Assembly (NCBI RefSeq): GCF_003627795.1
Contig: NZ_CP032685.1
Span: 558,001 to 622,000, forward strand
Direction: 5' to 3'
Source: Rhizobium sp. CCGE531
GTDB lineage: Bacteria > Pseudomonadota > Alphaproteobacteria > Rhizobiales > Rhizobiaceae
Length of the DNA: 64,000 nt
The translations under genes were made by a program, and so were the position numbers. The notes under the pieces were generated by a model that did no database searches, was not told the origin of the DNA, and was given only the letters and a program-made list of their open reading frames with translations. Each line of letters starts with the position of its first letter. Position 1 is the stretch's first letter. Positions 28,499 through 36,920 of this stretch are shown in pieces.

Positions 28499-28906
28499 CT
28501 AGGCCAAGGTAAGCGACTTGAGCAGGCCCACGATTTTTTGACGCGTCCTTGCATCCTTGATCTTTGCAAAAGCGCGATTGAGTTCCAGGCCTTCCTCCGA
28601 TGAAAGGAACCTGACGAGGTCGTTCTTGAGAGCATGCGCCTCATTGGGCGAAGCTTGGTCGTCCAGCGTGGGATTGTCGAAGAAATGCGAGATCGGAACG
28701 CCGAGGCTCTCCGCCACGCGCTGCAAACGACTTGCACCGACGCGGTTGGTGCCTTTCTCATATTTCTGAACTTGCTGGAACGTCAGATCCAGCTTTTCAG
28801 CCAATCCCGATTGGCTCATGCCTAGCAAGCGTCGTTGCGCGCGGATGCGCTTGCCAACTTCTACATCGATGGGACTGGGCAGCTTTCTTTTCGGGCTATC
28901 TTGCAC
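28499..28906 (-). CDS. XRE-family regulator, PraR-like
   Basis: This 135-residue protein has a helix-turn-helix of the Cro/CI type at about residues 17-72 (GKRIRAQRRLLGMSQSGLAE, then LTFQQVQKYEKGTNRVGASR) and a short helical C-terminus. The core is very close to PraR/PhrR regulators of rhizobia, which repress quorum-sensing and stress genes. The C-terminal part differs from what I recall of PraR, so it is best called a paralogue. It is convergent with the TadG-like gene. No target site could be named. Confidence 0.8.
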   Translation of the reverse strand: MQDSPKRKLPSPIDVEVGKRIRAQRRLLGMSQSGLAEKLDLTFQQVQKYEKGTNRVGASRLQRVAESLGVPISHFFDNPTLDDQASPNEAHALKNDLVRFLSSEEGLELNRAFAKIKDARTRQKIVGLLKSLTLA

Positions 28907-29113
28907 TGGTTCCTCATGGTTTGAGCGTGAAACCGCCCATCAAACCTGGGGGAGCCGATGGACGGAGGCCGCCTATGACTGCCGGGCGCCATGACAAACG
29001 GCAACGTCAATTCACCTCGATGGAGGCAGAACCATCCGTTTGGTGCGCATTCGGTATAATGCCTGCGCAATCTGACTATCCCCGAACGGTGCGGACGCTG
29101 AAAAGCGCTCCGC

Positions 29114-30025
29114 CTAGCCAGTGGGCGACTCGCGGCCGATATGCCGTACGGTGTCGATAAAGGCCCGCAGCTTAGGCGCCAGCTCGGCGCGGCGCGGGAA
29201 GTAAAGGAAAAGGCCAGCCTCGGTGACGGCATAGTCACCCAACAGCTGAATAAGCCTGCCGGATCCGATTTCCGGCTGCACCAGCGGCTCGAATACATAG
29301 GCGAGCCCCACGCCGGCCAATGCCAGTTCGATTGCCGAATGCGATTCCGTCACGATCGCCTGACCGCTCACCGTAACAGCGACATCCCGTCCATCCTCGA
29401 CGAATTCCCATTGATAGAAGCCGCCGGAACGCATGAGCCGGTAGCCGATGCAATTGTGGCTGGAAAGGTCGGCGAGGGTGTTGGGGCGGCCGAAACGCGC
29501 GATGTAACCGGGGGAAGCGACGATGACTGATCGGAAAGGCGGGGTGAGGCGGACGGCCACCATGTCCTGCGCGATCATTTCGCCGATGCGTATGCCGGCA
29601 TCGAAGCCCTCGGCGACGATGTCGGTCAGCCGTTCATCGGAGAAGATTTCAACTTCGACTTCCGGATAGCGTTCGGCCATGGCCGCTATCACGCGGGTGA
29701 CCGCAAGCGGCAGGCAGACACGAGATGCATTGATGCGCAAGAGGCCGCTCGGCCTTCCCTTGACGGCCTTTATGCGCTCGATGCGCTCTTGGATGTCCTG
29801 CAGCGCCGGGGTGATGGTGCCGATCAGGCTCCTGCCTGCCTCGGTCAACGCCACGCTGCGCGTCGTACGCGCAAAAAGTGGCTGTCCGAGCCTTTCCTCC
29901 ACCAGTCGCACGGCATGGCTGACGGCCGATGCGCTCATGCCCAATTCACTGGCGGCCGCGGCGAATCCGCCGCGGCGCGCGACGGTGGCGATAACAGGCA
30001 GATGTGTCAGCAGATCGCGATCCAT
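29114..30025 (-). CDS. LysR-family transcriptional regulator
   Basis: This 303-residue LysR protein has the N-terminal winged helix (FAAAASELGMSASAVSHAVR at about residues 21-40, then RLGQPLFARTTRSVALTEAG) and a substrate-binding domain from about 90 (FDAGIRIGE, SHNCIGYRL). It is of the AaeR/DsdC-like subgroup that often controls an oxidoreductase next door. It is divergent from the aldo-keto reductase with 142 bp between starts, the usual layout for a LysR protein and its target. Confidence 0.88.
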   Translation of the reverse strand: MDRDLLTHLPVIATVARRGGFAAAASELGMSASAVSHAVRLVEERLGQPLFARTTRSVALTEAGRSLIGTITPALQDIQERIERIKAVKGRPSGLLRINASRVCLPLAVTRVIAAMAERYPEVEVEIFSDERLTDIVAEGFDAGIRIGEMIAQDMVAVRLTPPFRSVIVASPGYIARFGRPNTLADLSSHNCIGYRLMRSGGFYQWEFVEDGRDVAVTVSGQAIVTESHSAIELALAGVGLAYVFEPLVQPEIGSGRLIQLLGDYAVTEAGLFLYFPRRAELAPKLRAFIDTVRHIGRESPTG

Positions 30026-30167
30026 TCATGCATCATATCGCATAATGCATGCAAATTAAATGATCTTATCGCATGACCAAAAAGCAGCGAACCTGGGCGC
30101 ATCAAATCGCTTGCTGGCCCCCTCGATCGTCGAACGCGGGCCTGGCATATCAAAGAGGAGCATAGCG

Positions 30168-31274
30168 ATGAGCATGGAGTTTTACGCGCTTGGCAACAGC
30201 GGCCTGAAGGTGACACGGCTTGCCCTCGGCACCATGACTTTCGGCACGGAATGGGGGTGGGGATCGGACAAGGCGGCAGCACGTGCCATCTTCAATGCCT
30301 ATGTCGATGCCGGCGGCAACTTCTTCGATACGGCCGATGCCTATGCGGGCGGCACGTCGGAGACGTGGCTGGGCGAGTTCATCGCCGAACGCGGGCTGCG
30401 CGATGATGCGGTGATCGCGACCAAGTTCACCATGAACCTTACCGCTCGCACGCCGAACGCGGCCGGCAACGGCCGCAAGAACATCCTTCGGGCTGTCGAA
30501 GGCTCGTTGAAGCGGCTCAATACGGATCACATCGATCTCTATCTCATGCATTGCTGGGATCGCCTGACACCGCCGGAGGAGGTGATGCGCACCTTCGACG
30601 ATCTCGTTCGCTCCGGTAAGGTACGGCATGTCGGCTTATCCGATGTGCCCGCCTGGTACGCCAGCCGCGCCCAGGCCGTTGCCGAACATCGCGGCTACGA
30701 GCCGATCTCGGCGCTGCAGCTCGAATATTCGCTGGCGGAGCGCAATATCGAGAACGAGTTCGTGCCATTCGGCACCCGCTATGGCGCGGGGATCATGTCC
30801 TGGAGCCCGCTGGCGAGCGGCCTCCTGAGCGGCAAATATCGCCCAAGCGGCGAGGGGGAGACCGCCGGCCGGCTCGAGACGGTGCGCGGCACCACCAATC
30901 CCGGTTTCCAGAAATTTACCGATCGTAACTGGGCCATCGTTGCCGAACTGGAGAAGGTGGCGGCGGAGCTCGGGCGCAGCATGGCGCAGGTGGCGGTCAA
31001 CTGGGCGATGACGCAGCCCGGAATAGCCTCGATCATCGTCGGTGCCACCAAGCTGGCGCAATTGACCGACAATCTCGGCGCCTTGGACTTCACGATACCG
31101 TCCGAGTTGCGTCACCGTCTTGACGACGTCAGCGCCTTGCAGCCGACCTTTCCTTATTCGTTCTTCGGGCCAGAGGTCCAGGGCGGCCTGACCGGCGGTC
31201 AGACGGTCGGAGGCAAGCCCGCCGGTTATTATCCGGATCTGAAACTCTCCGGGCAATTTGCCGGCGTCAGCTAA
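30168..31274 (+). CDS. Aldo/keto reductase
   Basis: This NADPH-dependent aldo/keto reductase of about 368 residues has the family start MEFYALGNSGLKVTRLALGT, catalytic FFDTADAY (Asp and Tyr), ATKF (Lys) and LYLMHCWD (His), and the C-terminal cofactor segment SIIVGATKLAQL. It reduces carbonyls of unknown identity in the cytoplasm. The frame is open to 30060, but the ATG at 30168, right behind AAAGAGGAG, is the true start. The divergent LysR gene probably regulates it. Confidence 0.88.
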   Translation: MSMEFYALGNSGLKVTRLALGTMTFGTEWGWGSDKAAARAIFNAYVDAGGNFFDTADAYAGGTSETWLGEFIAERGLRDDAVIATKFTMNLTARTPNAAGNGRKNILRAVEGSLKRLNTDHIDLYLMHCWDRLTPPEEVMRTFDDLVRSGKVRHVGLSDVPAWYASRAQAVAEHRGYEPISALQLEYSLAERNIENEFVPFGTRYGAGIMSWSPLASGLLSGKYRPSGEGETAGRLETVRGTTNPGFQKFTDRNWAIVAELEKVAAELGRSMAQVAVNWAMTQPGIASIIVGATKLAQLTDNLGALDFTIPSELRHRLDDVSALQPTFPYSFFGPEVQGGLTGGQTVGGKPAGYYPDLKLSGQFAGVS

Positions 31275-31297
31275 CTCCCTGGCAAACACCAGCAGCG

Positions 31298-31315
31298 CGC
31301 CGGCATTCGCCGGCG
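31298..31315 (+). terminator. Possible terminator hairpin after aldo/keto reductase
   Basis: A perfect 7-bp GC stem (CGCCGGC-ATTC-GCCGGCG) lies 23 bp after the stop codon. It is followed by TGTTG rather than a U run, so function is uncertain. Confidence 0.35.
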
Positions 31316-31400
31316 TGTTGCCGTGAAATACAACGGATGCCTTGTTTCCTCCGAGTTCTGCTGCTACAGACCGCGCCGTGGCTTCAAAGAGCCATGAAAT

Positions 31401-31430
31401 CCGGTCGCAGCCCACCCGGTCAAAACAAGG
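31401..31430 (+). promoter_or_regulatory. Class I preQ1 riboswitch upstream of queC
   Basis: The sequence contains CCGGTCGCAG, then CACCCGG forming a 4-bp stem with the first CCGG, then the A-rich tail CAAAACAAGG. The GGTCGCAG loop and AAAACAAGG tail closely match the Thermoanaerobacter tengcongensis class I preQ1 aptamer. In that fold the A-rich tail enters the groove of the first stem and its end pairs as part of a pseudoknot. Here the tail runs into the AAGGGA ribosome binding site of queC (ATG 31442), which suggests translational repression of queuosine precursor synthesis by preQ1. Confidence 0.78.
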
Positions 31431-31441
31431 GATCCTATACT

Positions 31442-32152
31442 ATGAAGACTATCGTCATCTGCTCCGGCGGATTGGACTCCGTTTCGCTCGCGCATAAGAT
31501 CGCAGCCGAACACCAGCTTATCGGCCTTGTCTCCTTCGACTACGGCCAACGGCATCGCAAGGAAGTGGACTTCGCCGCCGCTTGCGCAACGCGCCTCGGT
31601 GTCCCTCATGAGATCATCGACATCACCGCCATCGGCAAGCATCTCACCGGATCGGCGCTCACCGATGACGTCGACGTGCCGGACGGGCATTATGCCGAAG
31701 AAACCATGAAGGCGACGGTCGTACCGAACCGCAACGCCATCATGCTCGCGATCGCCTTCGGGCTGGCGGCTGCCCAGAAGGCGGATGCGGTAGCCGTTGC
31801 CGTTCATGGCGGCGACCACTTCATTTATCCGGATTGCCGGCCCGGTTTCATCGATGCATTCCAGCAGATGCAGAACCATGCGCTCGATGGCTATGCCAGC
31901 GTTTCCCTCTACGCGCCCTATGTGACTATCCCGAAAGCCGATATCGTCGCGGATGGCGCGAGCCATCGAACTCCTTTTGCCGAGACCTGGTCCTGTTACA
32001 AGGGCGGAGAACGCCACTGCGGCCGTTGTGGTACCTGCGTCGAGCGGCGCGAAGCCTTCCATATTGCCGGCATCGCAGATCCCACGGATTATGAAGACCC
32101 GGATTTCTGGGTGTCGGCAACATCGGGCTTTGTCGCCAAGGAGGTGAAGTGA
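31442..32152 (+). CDS. queC: 7-cyano-7-deazaguanine synthase
   Basis: This 236-residue protein has the PP-loop ATP pyrophosphatase motif SGGLDS at residues 8-13, VPNRNAIML, and a C-terminal zinc cluster (CYKGGERHCGRCGTC). QueC converts 7-carboxy-7-deazaguanine to preQ0 with ATP and ammonia, in the pathway to queuosine in tRNA. The open frame extends upstream, but the ATG at 31442 follows AAGGGA at the end of the preQ1 aptamer and gives the standard N-terminus. It is first in the queCDE operon; its TGA overlaps the queD ATG. Confidence 0.93.
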   Translation: MKTIVICSGGLDSVSLAHKIAAEHQLIGLVSFDYGQRHRKEVDFAAACATRLGVPHEIIDITAIGKHLTGSALTDDVDVPDGHYAEETMKATVVPNRNAIMLAIAFGLAAAQKADAVAVAVHGGDHFIYPDCRPGFIDAFQQMQNHALDGYASVSLYAPYVTIPKADIVADGASHRTPFAETWSCYKGGERHCGRCGTCVERREAFHIAGIADPTDYEDPDFWVSATSGFVAKEVK

Positions 32153-32508
32153 TGTTCCGCATCACAAAGGAGTTTCACTTCTCCGCCTCGCATCAGCTCT
32201 CGCATCTTCCCGACGACCATCAGTGCGCGCGCATGCATGGCCACAATTATATCGTCGTGGTTGAGCTTTCGGCCGACGAGCTCGATGGGAACGGCTTCGT
32301 GCGCGACTATCATGAACTGCAGCCGCTGAAGCGCTATATCGACGACGAATTCGACCATCGCCACCTCAACGATGTACTCGGCCACGATCGCGTCACCTCG
32401 GAATATCTGGCCAAGCATTTCTACGACTGGTGCAAGTCCCACCTGCCGGAGACATCGGCGGTGCGCGTCAGCGAGACGCCGAAGACCTGGGCGGAATACC
32501 GGCCATGA
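32152..32508 (+). CDS. queD: 6-carboxytetrahydropterin synthase
   Basis: This 118-residue member of the PTPS/QueD family has zinc-binding histidines in FHFSASHQL and MHGHNY, and the catalytic Cys in [10 protein letters not shown], plus FDHRHLND. It turns dihydroneopterin triphosphate into 6-carboxytetrahydropterin, the step before QueE. AGGAGG lies six bases before the ATG at 32152; a GTG at 32149 is an alternative. The start overlaps queC, and the stop overlaps queE by 4 bp. Confidence 0.92.
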   Translation: MFRITKEFHFSASHQLSHLPDDHQCARMHGHNYIVVVELSADELDGNGFVRDYHELQPLKRYIDDEFDHRHLNDVLGHDRVTSEYLAKHFYDWCKSHLPETSAVRVSETPKTWAEYRP

Positions 32509-33233
32509 GCGAAGCGCGCATTCGCGTCAGCGAGATCTTCGGGCCGACGATCCAGGGGGAGGGTATCCTGATCGGCCTTCCGACGATCTTCGTGCGCACC
32601 GGCGGCTGCGACTACCGCTGTTCCTGGTGCGATACGCTGCACGCGGTCGACAATGACTATCGCGATCAGTGGCAGCCGATGTCGGTCGATGAAATCTGGT
32701 TGGAGGTGACGCGGCTTTCCGGCGGCAAGCCGCTGACGATATCGCTTTCGGGCGGCAATCCCGCAATCCAGCCTCTCGGTCCGCTGATCGCGCGCGGTCA
32801 CGCCGAGGGCTATCGTTTCGCCTTGGAAACGCAAGGGAGCCTGGCGAAGGATTGGTTCGCCGAACTCGATGTGCTGGTGCTGAGCCCAAAGCCGCCATCG
32901 AGCGGCATGGCGACGGATTGGGCCGCATTCGACGACTGTCTGCGCATGGCTGCCCACAAGCCGCAGGTCGCGCTGAAGATCGTCGTGTTCGACGACGTCG
33001 ATTACGCCTATGCGCGTGAGGCCGCATCGCGCTATCCTAACCTGCCCCTTTATCTGCAACCCGGCAATCACACGCCGCCACCGCCGCAAGCCGACGACGC
33101 CACCATCGATATCGATGGCATCGTCGAGCGCATGCGCTGGCTCGTCGACAAGGTCAGCAGCGACCGATGGTTCGAAGCGAGGGTGTTGCCGCAATTGCAC
33201 GTGCTGATTTGGGGCAACAAGCGCGGCGTTTGA
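32505..33233 (+). CDS. queE: 7-carboxy-7-deazaguanine synthase
   Basis: This 242-residue radical SAM enzyme has FGPTIQGEG and the cluster motif CDYRCSWC (Cys35, Cys39, Cys42), spaced CxxxCxxC. The SGGNPA segment stands where GGEP is usual. It converts 6-carboxytetrahydropterin to 7-carboxy-7-deazaguanine, using S-adenosylmethionine and an iron-sulphur cluster. The ATG at 32505 overlaps the queD stop (ATGA). The longer frame from 32430 lies within queD and is not used. GTP cyclohydrolase (folE) is not in the window. Confidence 0.92.
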   Translation: MSEARIRVSEIFGPTIQGEGILIGLPTIFVRTGGCDYRCSWCDTLHAVDNDYRDQWQPMSVDEIWLEVTRLSGGKPLTISLSGGNPAIQPLGPLIARGHAEGYRFALETQGSLAKDWFAELDVLVLSPKPPSSGMATDWAAFDDCLRMAAHKPQVALKIVVFDDVDYAYAREAASRYPNLPLYLQPGNHTPPPPQADDATIDIDGIVERMRWLVDKVSSDRWFEARVLPQLHVLIWGNKRGV

Positions 33234-33354
33234 GCTCCACCCGGCCTCATGGTGCTCAAGAAGACCCTACAGGCGATCGGCGGCAGCAAGACGGAAGCGC
33301 CGAATATGCACCCACCAATCCACTTGCTGCTTCTATCGTCCGTGCAACAGCCGC

Positions 33355-33633
33355 TTAACTGGGGTTGGGCATTTGGCTGGGTGCATAGGGTGGCCAATCA
33401 CCGGGCGGTGTCGGGCCGTTCGGCAGTTGCCGGCCATTGGATTGCTGCAGACTGTTCATGCAATCAATCCGATCCGATCCCATGTTGAAACCATGCTTGT
33501 CGCAAATCATGGAATACCAGCCCTGCAGATCTTGTGGCGTTGCATTTCTGCTTTGACAACCGGATACCGCCATCGCGGCAATCAGGCCCAATGTGACCGT
33601 CAAGCTTCTCACAAGCATGCTGGTCGTCTTCAT
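33355..33633 (-). CDS. Small putative lipoprotein
   Basis: This protein of about 92 residues starts with MKTTSMLVRSL, has a hydrophobic stretch and a lipobox-like VSGC, which suggests lipid attachment at the Cys and location in the cell envelope. The mature part is short, with two further Cys (ICDKHGF, IDCMNSL) and a Pro-rich tail. No family is recognised. The ATG at 33633 is preferred over 33660 because it places the signal peptide correctly. It is convergent with queE. Confidence 0.6.
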   Translation of the reverse strand: MKTTSMLVRSLTVTLGLIAAMAVSGCQSRNATPQDLQGWYSMICDKHGFNMGSDRIDCMNSLQQSNGRQLPNGPTPPGDWPPYAPSQMPNPS

Positions 33634-33836
33634 CGACCCGTCATCAAGAAGAGCACGCATCTTTCCCTCTCCGTCCTGAATCGCCTCGTTAGCGTTGCCA
33701 CCAGAAATTTAATTACTAATAATGAATGTAAATATTTGCTTGTAAAATTTCGCGCCTTGATAGCGTCATCGATAAACAATCAGCGAGGAATAACCAATAT
33801 CCACACGGCGGTGGGCAGCCCCAACGAGGAGGTATC

Positions 33837-34271
33837 ATGAAAAAACTGTTGATTGCATCGCTTGCAGCCATGATTGCATTGTCTGGAACAGCCTTCGCGC
33901 AAACGGCGGCCGACATGAACAAAAATCTGGATGGCCTGTTTGGCGAGCATCAAGCCTATGCCGACTTCTTCACCAAGCTGAAGTCTGCGATCGGTTCCGC
34001 CGACAAGGCGACTGTCGCCGGTCTCGTCTCCTACCCCTTCTCGGCGCGCATCAACGGCAAGGCGGTCAAGATCAAGGACGCGAAACATTTCACTACAGAC
34101 TACGATCAGGTGATTACCGCCAAGGTGAAGGATGCGGTGGCGAAGCAGAAATACGAGACGCTGTTTGCCAACGCGCAAGGCGTCATGATCGGCGACGGCG
34201 AAATTTGGTTTGCCAAGGCCGGCAAGGACGTAAAGCATATGACTATGCAAATCACGGCGGTGAACGATTGA
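33837..34271 (+). CDS. Secreted small protein of unknown function
   Basis: This 144-residue protein has a clear signal peptide (MKKLLIASLAAMIALSGTAFA, about 21 residues) and an alpha/beta-looking mature domain with SYPFSARINGK and GDGEIWFAKAG. The pattern is weakly like SnoaL/NTF2-type periplasmic proteins, but I cannot name the family. GAGGAGGTATC precedes the ATG, so it should be well translated. It stands alone between divergent and convergent small genes. Confidence 0.7.
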   Translation: MKKLLIASLAAMIALSGTAFAQTAADMNKNLDGLFGEHQAYADFFTKLKSAIGSADKATVAGLVSYPFSARINGKAVKIKDAKHFTTDYDQVITAKVKDAVAKQKYETLFANAQGVMIGDGEIWFAKAGKDVKHMTMQITAVND

Positions 34272-34482
34272 ACTCGATCACTCCTGCAAGTCCTTAAAAA
34301 AGACCGGCAACAAAAGGCTGCCAGATGGCGGCCTATCTCTCTCCGCTCTCTCCCGCAAACGGCCCCGATTGTGCATCGGTTGTTTCGATCCACTCGTTTG
34401 TCCGCGGGAGGGAGCATCGTGGCTCAGGCAGGATTTGTCCGTGGTCTTAATAGAGGAATGACGGGTACGGTGGAATTCCCGA

Positions 34483-34830
34483 TCACGACTTCTCGCCGCG
34501 AGCGCTGTCCTCGGGTGGCGTTGGCTCAAGCTCGGCATCGAACAGCTTCGACAATGTTTTCAGGATCTGCTGAACGCCGGGGTGATCGCAAGAATAATAT
34601 CTGAATTGCGCCTGGCGGCGCACTTTCACGATACCGGAATGATGCAGCCGCGTCAGATGCTGGCTCAGCGCCGATTGCGATATTCCCAGCTTCTTGGCCA
34701 GGCTGTTCACATCCTCCTCGTGGCGGGACAGATGAATGCAAACCTCGAGACGTTTGGGATTGGAAAGCTGAGTGAGAAGATCTGCGTGGTAGATGAGGCG
34801 CTCATCTTCCGTGGTCTGATCTGAGTACAT
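34483..34830 (-). CDS. ArsR-family regulator
   Basis: This 115-residue winged-helix regulator has HADLLTQLSNPKRLEVCIHL, then LAKKLGISQSALSQHLTRLH and FRYYSC. It has two Cys, at 31 and 81. Position 31 fits the conserved first Cys of sulphide/redox-sensing BigR/SqrR types, and the second lies at the end of the wing strand, so a thiol switch is possible. The classic metal-site ELCVCDL is absent, so arsenic sensing is unlikely. No sulphur-oxidation genes are nearby. Its target is unknown. Confidence 0.8.
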   Translation of the reverse strand: MYSDQTTEDERLIYHADLLTQLSNPKRLEVCIHLSRHEEDVNSLAKKLGISQSALSQHLTRLHHSGIVKVRRQAQFRYYSCDHPGVQQILKTLSKLFDAELEPTPPEDSARGEKS

Positions 34831-35159
34831 TGCGCGGCCGATCGTTGATAGTTAAACTGCAGAGCCCCCGGCATCGCACGATGATAAACGCAAAAATTGC
34901 AAAATTATGGTCTGAATTATTGCAAAAAACATTGCGCCTTCGCGGAGCAAACGGGCCTCCCATTCAGGCCGATCGCCACCGATCAGCCTCTCCACAACCG
35001 ACAACTAGGGTCCTGTTGTAATTTGGGAATATGTTCCACCTTTCGTTTTGCAATTATTCTGTAACAAAATCGAACGAAATGCCTTGTTTTTGTCCGTCTT
35101 TTGACATCGCACTGCTAATTAAGCTGCTTATCTTCTGCTGCAACGAACAGGAGGTAACC
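34831..35159. other. Intergenic region without a gene
   Basis: About 330 bp separate the ArsR gene from a rightward small ORF. The sequence is AT-richer than average and presumably carries both promoters. No repeat, RNA gene or further ORF with a good ribosome binding site was seen. Confidence 0.5.
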
Positions 35160-35363
35160 ATGATCCATAGGGACTTGACGATCGCCGAAGTTCTCAAAGA
35201 TCCGCTGATCCGCCAGGTCATGCGCGCAGATCACATATCCGTTTCCCGGATGGCCGATCTGCTGCAGGATGCCGCCCGCAGGCAGGAGCTTGCCTTATCC
35301 GCCAACCTTGCGCCGATTGCGCATGCGACAGCGCGGTCGGTACCGCAGGTCGATTTGCGCTGA
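35160..35363 (+). CDS. Small protein of unknown function (67 aa)
   Basis: The ATG at 35160 follows AGGAGGT closely, the best ribosome binding site in this part, and opens a 67-residue frame rich in helix-forming residues (TIAEVLKDPLIRQVMRADHI). Such short proteins are common in Rhizobium genomes, but I know no function. A longer frame from 35031 would lack a ribosome binding site and add a hydrophobic, unlikely N-terminus. Confidence 0.6.
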   Translation: MIHRDLTIAEVLKDPLIRQVMRADHISVSRMADLLQDAARRQELALSANLAPIAHATARSVPQVDLR

Positions 35364-35459
35364 TATCATCGTCTGCCGACGACAATCGCCACGTGATCGG
35401 CGATTGCCGTTATCTTCGCGTCTCCCCAGTCTTGGTTTCGCAACGCGTTGGATCTGGCG

Positions 35460-36350
35460 TCAAAGTGCGCCGCTCCGATTGAGCGAGATCGCATAGATGC
35501 TGGTCGTCGCCGTCATGAACAGTTTGTGCTTGCCACGGCCGCCGAAGCAAAGATTGGAGACCGTCTCCGGGACCAGGATCTTGCCCATGAGATGGCCGTC
35601 CGGCGCGATGCAATGTACGCCGTCGGCGGCCGAAGACCAGAGATTGCCGTCGCTGTCGAGGCGCATGCCATCGGCGCAGCCTGGTGAAATCGCGTGAAAC
35701 ACATCGCCACCGGACAGCCGCCAGCTTTCGCCGACATTGAAGACGCGAATGTGCTGCGGGTCGTTGCCATGCATGCGGCCGGTATCGGCGACATAGAGCT
35801 TTTTCTCGTCGGGGCTGAAGGCAAGTCCGTTCGGGCAGTTGAAATCCGTCAGGACGGCGGCGATCGCGCCGGAGGGATCGACACGATAGACATTGCAAGG
35901 CAATTCCTGCTCGCTTCTGTGCCCCTCATAGTCCGTCGCAATGCCATAATGCGGATCGCTGAACCAGATGGCACCGTCCGAGGCGACGATGACATCATTC
36001 GGCGAGTTCAGCCGCTTGCCCTGATAGCTGTCCGCAATGACGGTGATCGATCCGTCATATTCGGTGCGCGTCACGCGCCTGCCTCCATGTTCGCAGCTGA
36101 CGAGCCGACCCTGACGGTCGCGTGTATGACCGTTCGAAAAATTCGAGGGTTCGCGGAAGACGCTGACGCCGACGCCCGGTACCCAGCGCATGATGCGATT
36201 GTTGGGAATATCGGAGAAGAGCAGGCAATTCAGATCTCCGAACCAGACCGGCCCTTCGACCCAATCGAACCCGGTGGCGATCTGCTTGACGGGAGCATTG
36301 CCGAGGATGAATTTCCCGAAGGCCGGATCGATGATCTCGAAGAACGACAT
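35460..36350 (-). CDS. SMP-30/gluconolactonase family protein
   Basis: This protein of about 296 residues belongs to the SMP-30/LRE beta-propeller lactonases: EGPVWF (metal ligand Glu), RLNSPNDVIVASDGAIWFSD and FNCPNGLAFSPDEKKLYVADT are visible, with metal-binding Asn and Asp residues. It hydrolyses sugar-acid lactones, probably giving gluconate or idonate for this block. The frame is open to 36539, but the ATG at 36350 behind GGGAGG is right. Its promoter region holds a LacI-type palindrome at 36392-36405, 42 bp from the start, shared with the rest of the block. Confidence 0.85.
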   Translation of the reverse strand: MSFFEIIDPAFGKFILGNAPVKQIATGFDWVEGPVWFGDLNCLLFSDIPNNRIMRWVPGVGVSVFREPSNFSNGHTRDRQGRLVSCEHGGRRVTRTEYDGSITVIADSYQGKRLNSPNDVIVASDGAIWFSDPHYGIATDYEGHRSEQELPCNVYRVDPSGAIAAVLTDFNCPNGLAFSPDEKKLYVADTGRMHGNDPQHIRVFNVGESWRLSGGDVFHAISPGCADGMRLDSDGNLWSSAADGVHCIAPDGHLMGKILVPETVSNLCFGGRGKHKLFMTATTSIYAISLNRSGAL

Positions 36351-36391
36351 TATGACAATACCTCCCATAAGGTTACATCTGGAGATCGATG

Positions 36392-36405
36392 TGTTATCGA
36401 TAACA
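36392..36405. promoter_or_regulatory. LacI-type operator TGTTATCGATAACA
   Basis: A perfect 14-bp palindrome lies between the divergent lactonase and GlcG-like genes. The same sequence occurs at 38936-38951 and 46441-46456, with a variant at 41586-41601. It is probably bound by the LacI protein at 41611-42630. Confidence 0.8.
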
Positions 36406-36440
36406 TATTGAATTGAGTCCACAAGCGGGAGGATAGTTGC

Positions 36441-36860
36441 ATGAGCCATGTTCTGGCGTCGAGTGTCTTGAGCGACGAAGGCGTGATGACGCTGTTGACG
36501 GCCGCCATCGCCGCGGCCACAGAGATGGGGCAGCCGCAATGTATCGTCATCGTCGATCAGTCCGGCGTGACGCTCGGCTCCTTCCGCATGCGCGGTTCAC
36601 GCTTCCAATCGCTGAAAAGTGCGGCGGCCAAGGCACAGACCGCCGCCTCCATTGGAGCGCCAAGCCACTCCTTGCCGGAACATGCCAGGGTGCCGCTGGC
36701 GGTCGCGACTCATGGCGGGATGACCGGCTTGCGCGGTGGCTTGCCGATCCGCCTTGCAGGTGCGCTTGTCGGCGGCATCGGTGTCGGATCGGGTTCCGGC
36801 GAACAGGACGAACAGGTGGCACGCGTCGCCCTCAAGGCGATCGGCGCCGATCTCGACTAG
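36441..36860 (+). CDS. GlcG/HbpS-like protein
   Basis: This 139-residue protein has the GlcG/HbpS-type domain: CIVIVDQSGVTLGSFRM, AAAKAQTAASIGAPS, GGLPIRLAGALVGGIGVGS and a final EQDEQVARVAL. Members occur in glycolate and sugar-acid operons and in haem-linked sensing; the biochemical role is mostly unknown. It shares a divergent promoter and the LacI operator with the lactonase gene, so it is likely part of the same regulon. An inverted repeat follows it. Confidence 0.75.
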   Translation: MSHVLASSVLSDEGVMTLLTAAIAAATEMGQPQCIVIVDQSGVTLGSFRMRGSRFQSLKSAAAKAQTAASIGAPSHSLPEHARVPLAVATHGGMTGLRGGLPIRLAGALVGGIGVGSGSGEQDEQVARVALKAIGADLD

Positions 36861-36870
36861 CGGAAAGACG

Positions 36871-36903
36871 ACATCCCTCGGATCTCGCCGATCCGAGGGA
36901 TGT
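36871..36903. terminator. Bidirectional hairpin between convergent genes
   Basis: A perfect 14-bp stem (36871-36884 with 36890-36903, five-base loop) lies between the GlcG-like gene and convergent idnD. No U tract follows on either side, so strength is uncertain. Confidence 0.6.
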
Positions 36904-36920
36904 TGCACTCTCATAGACAA

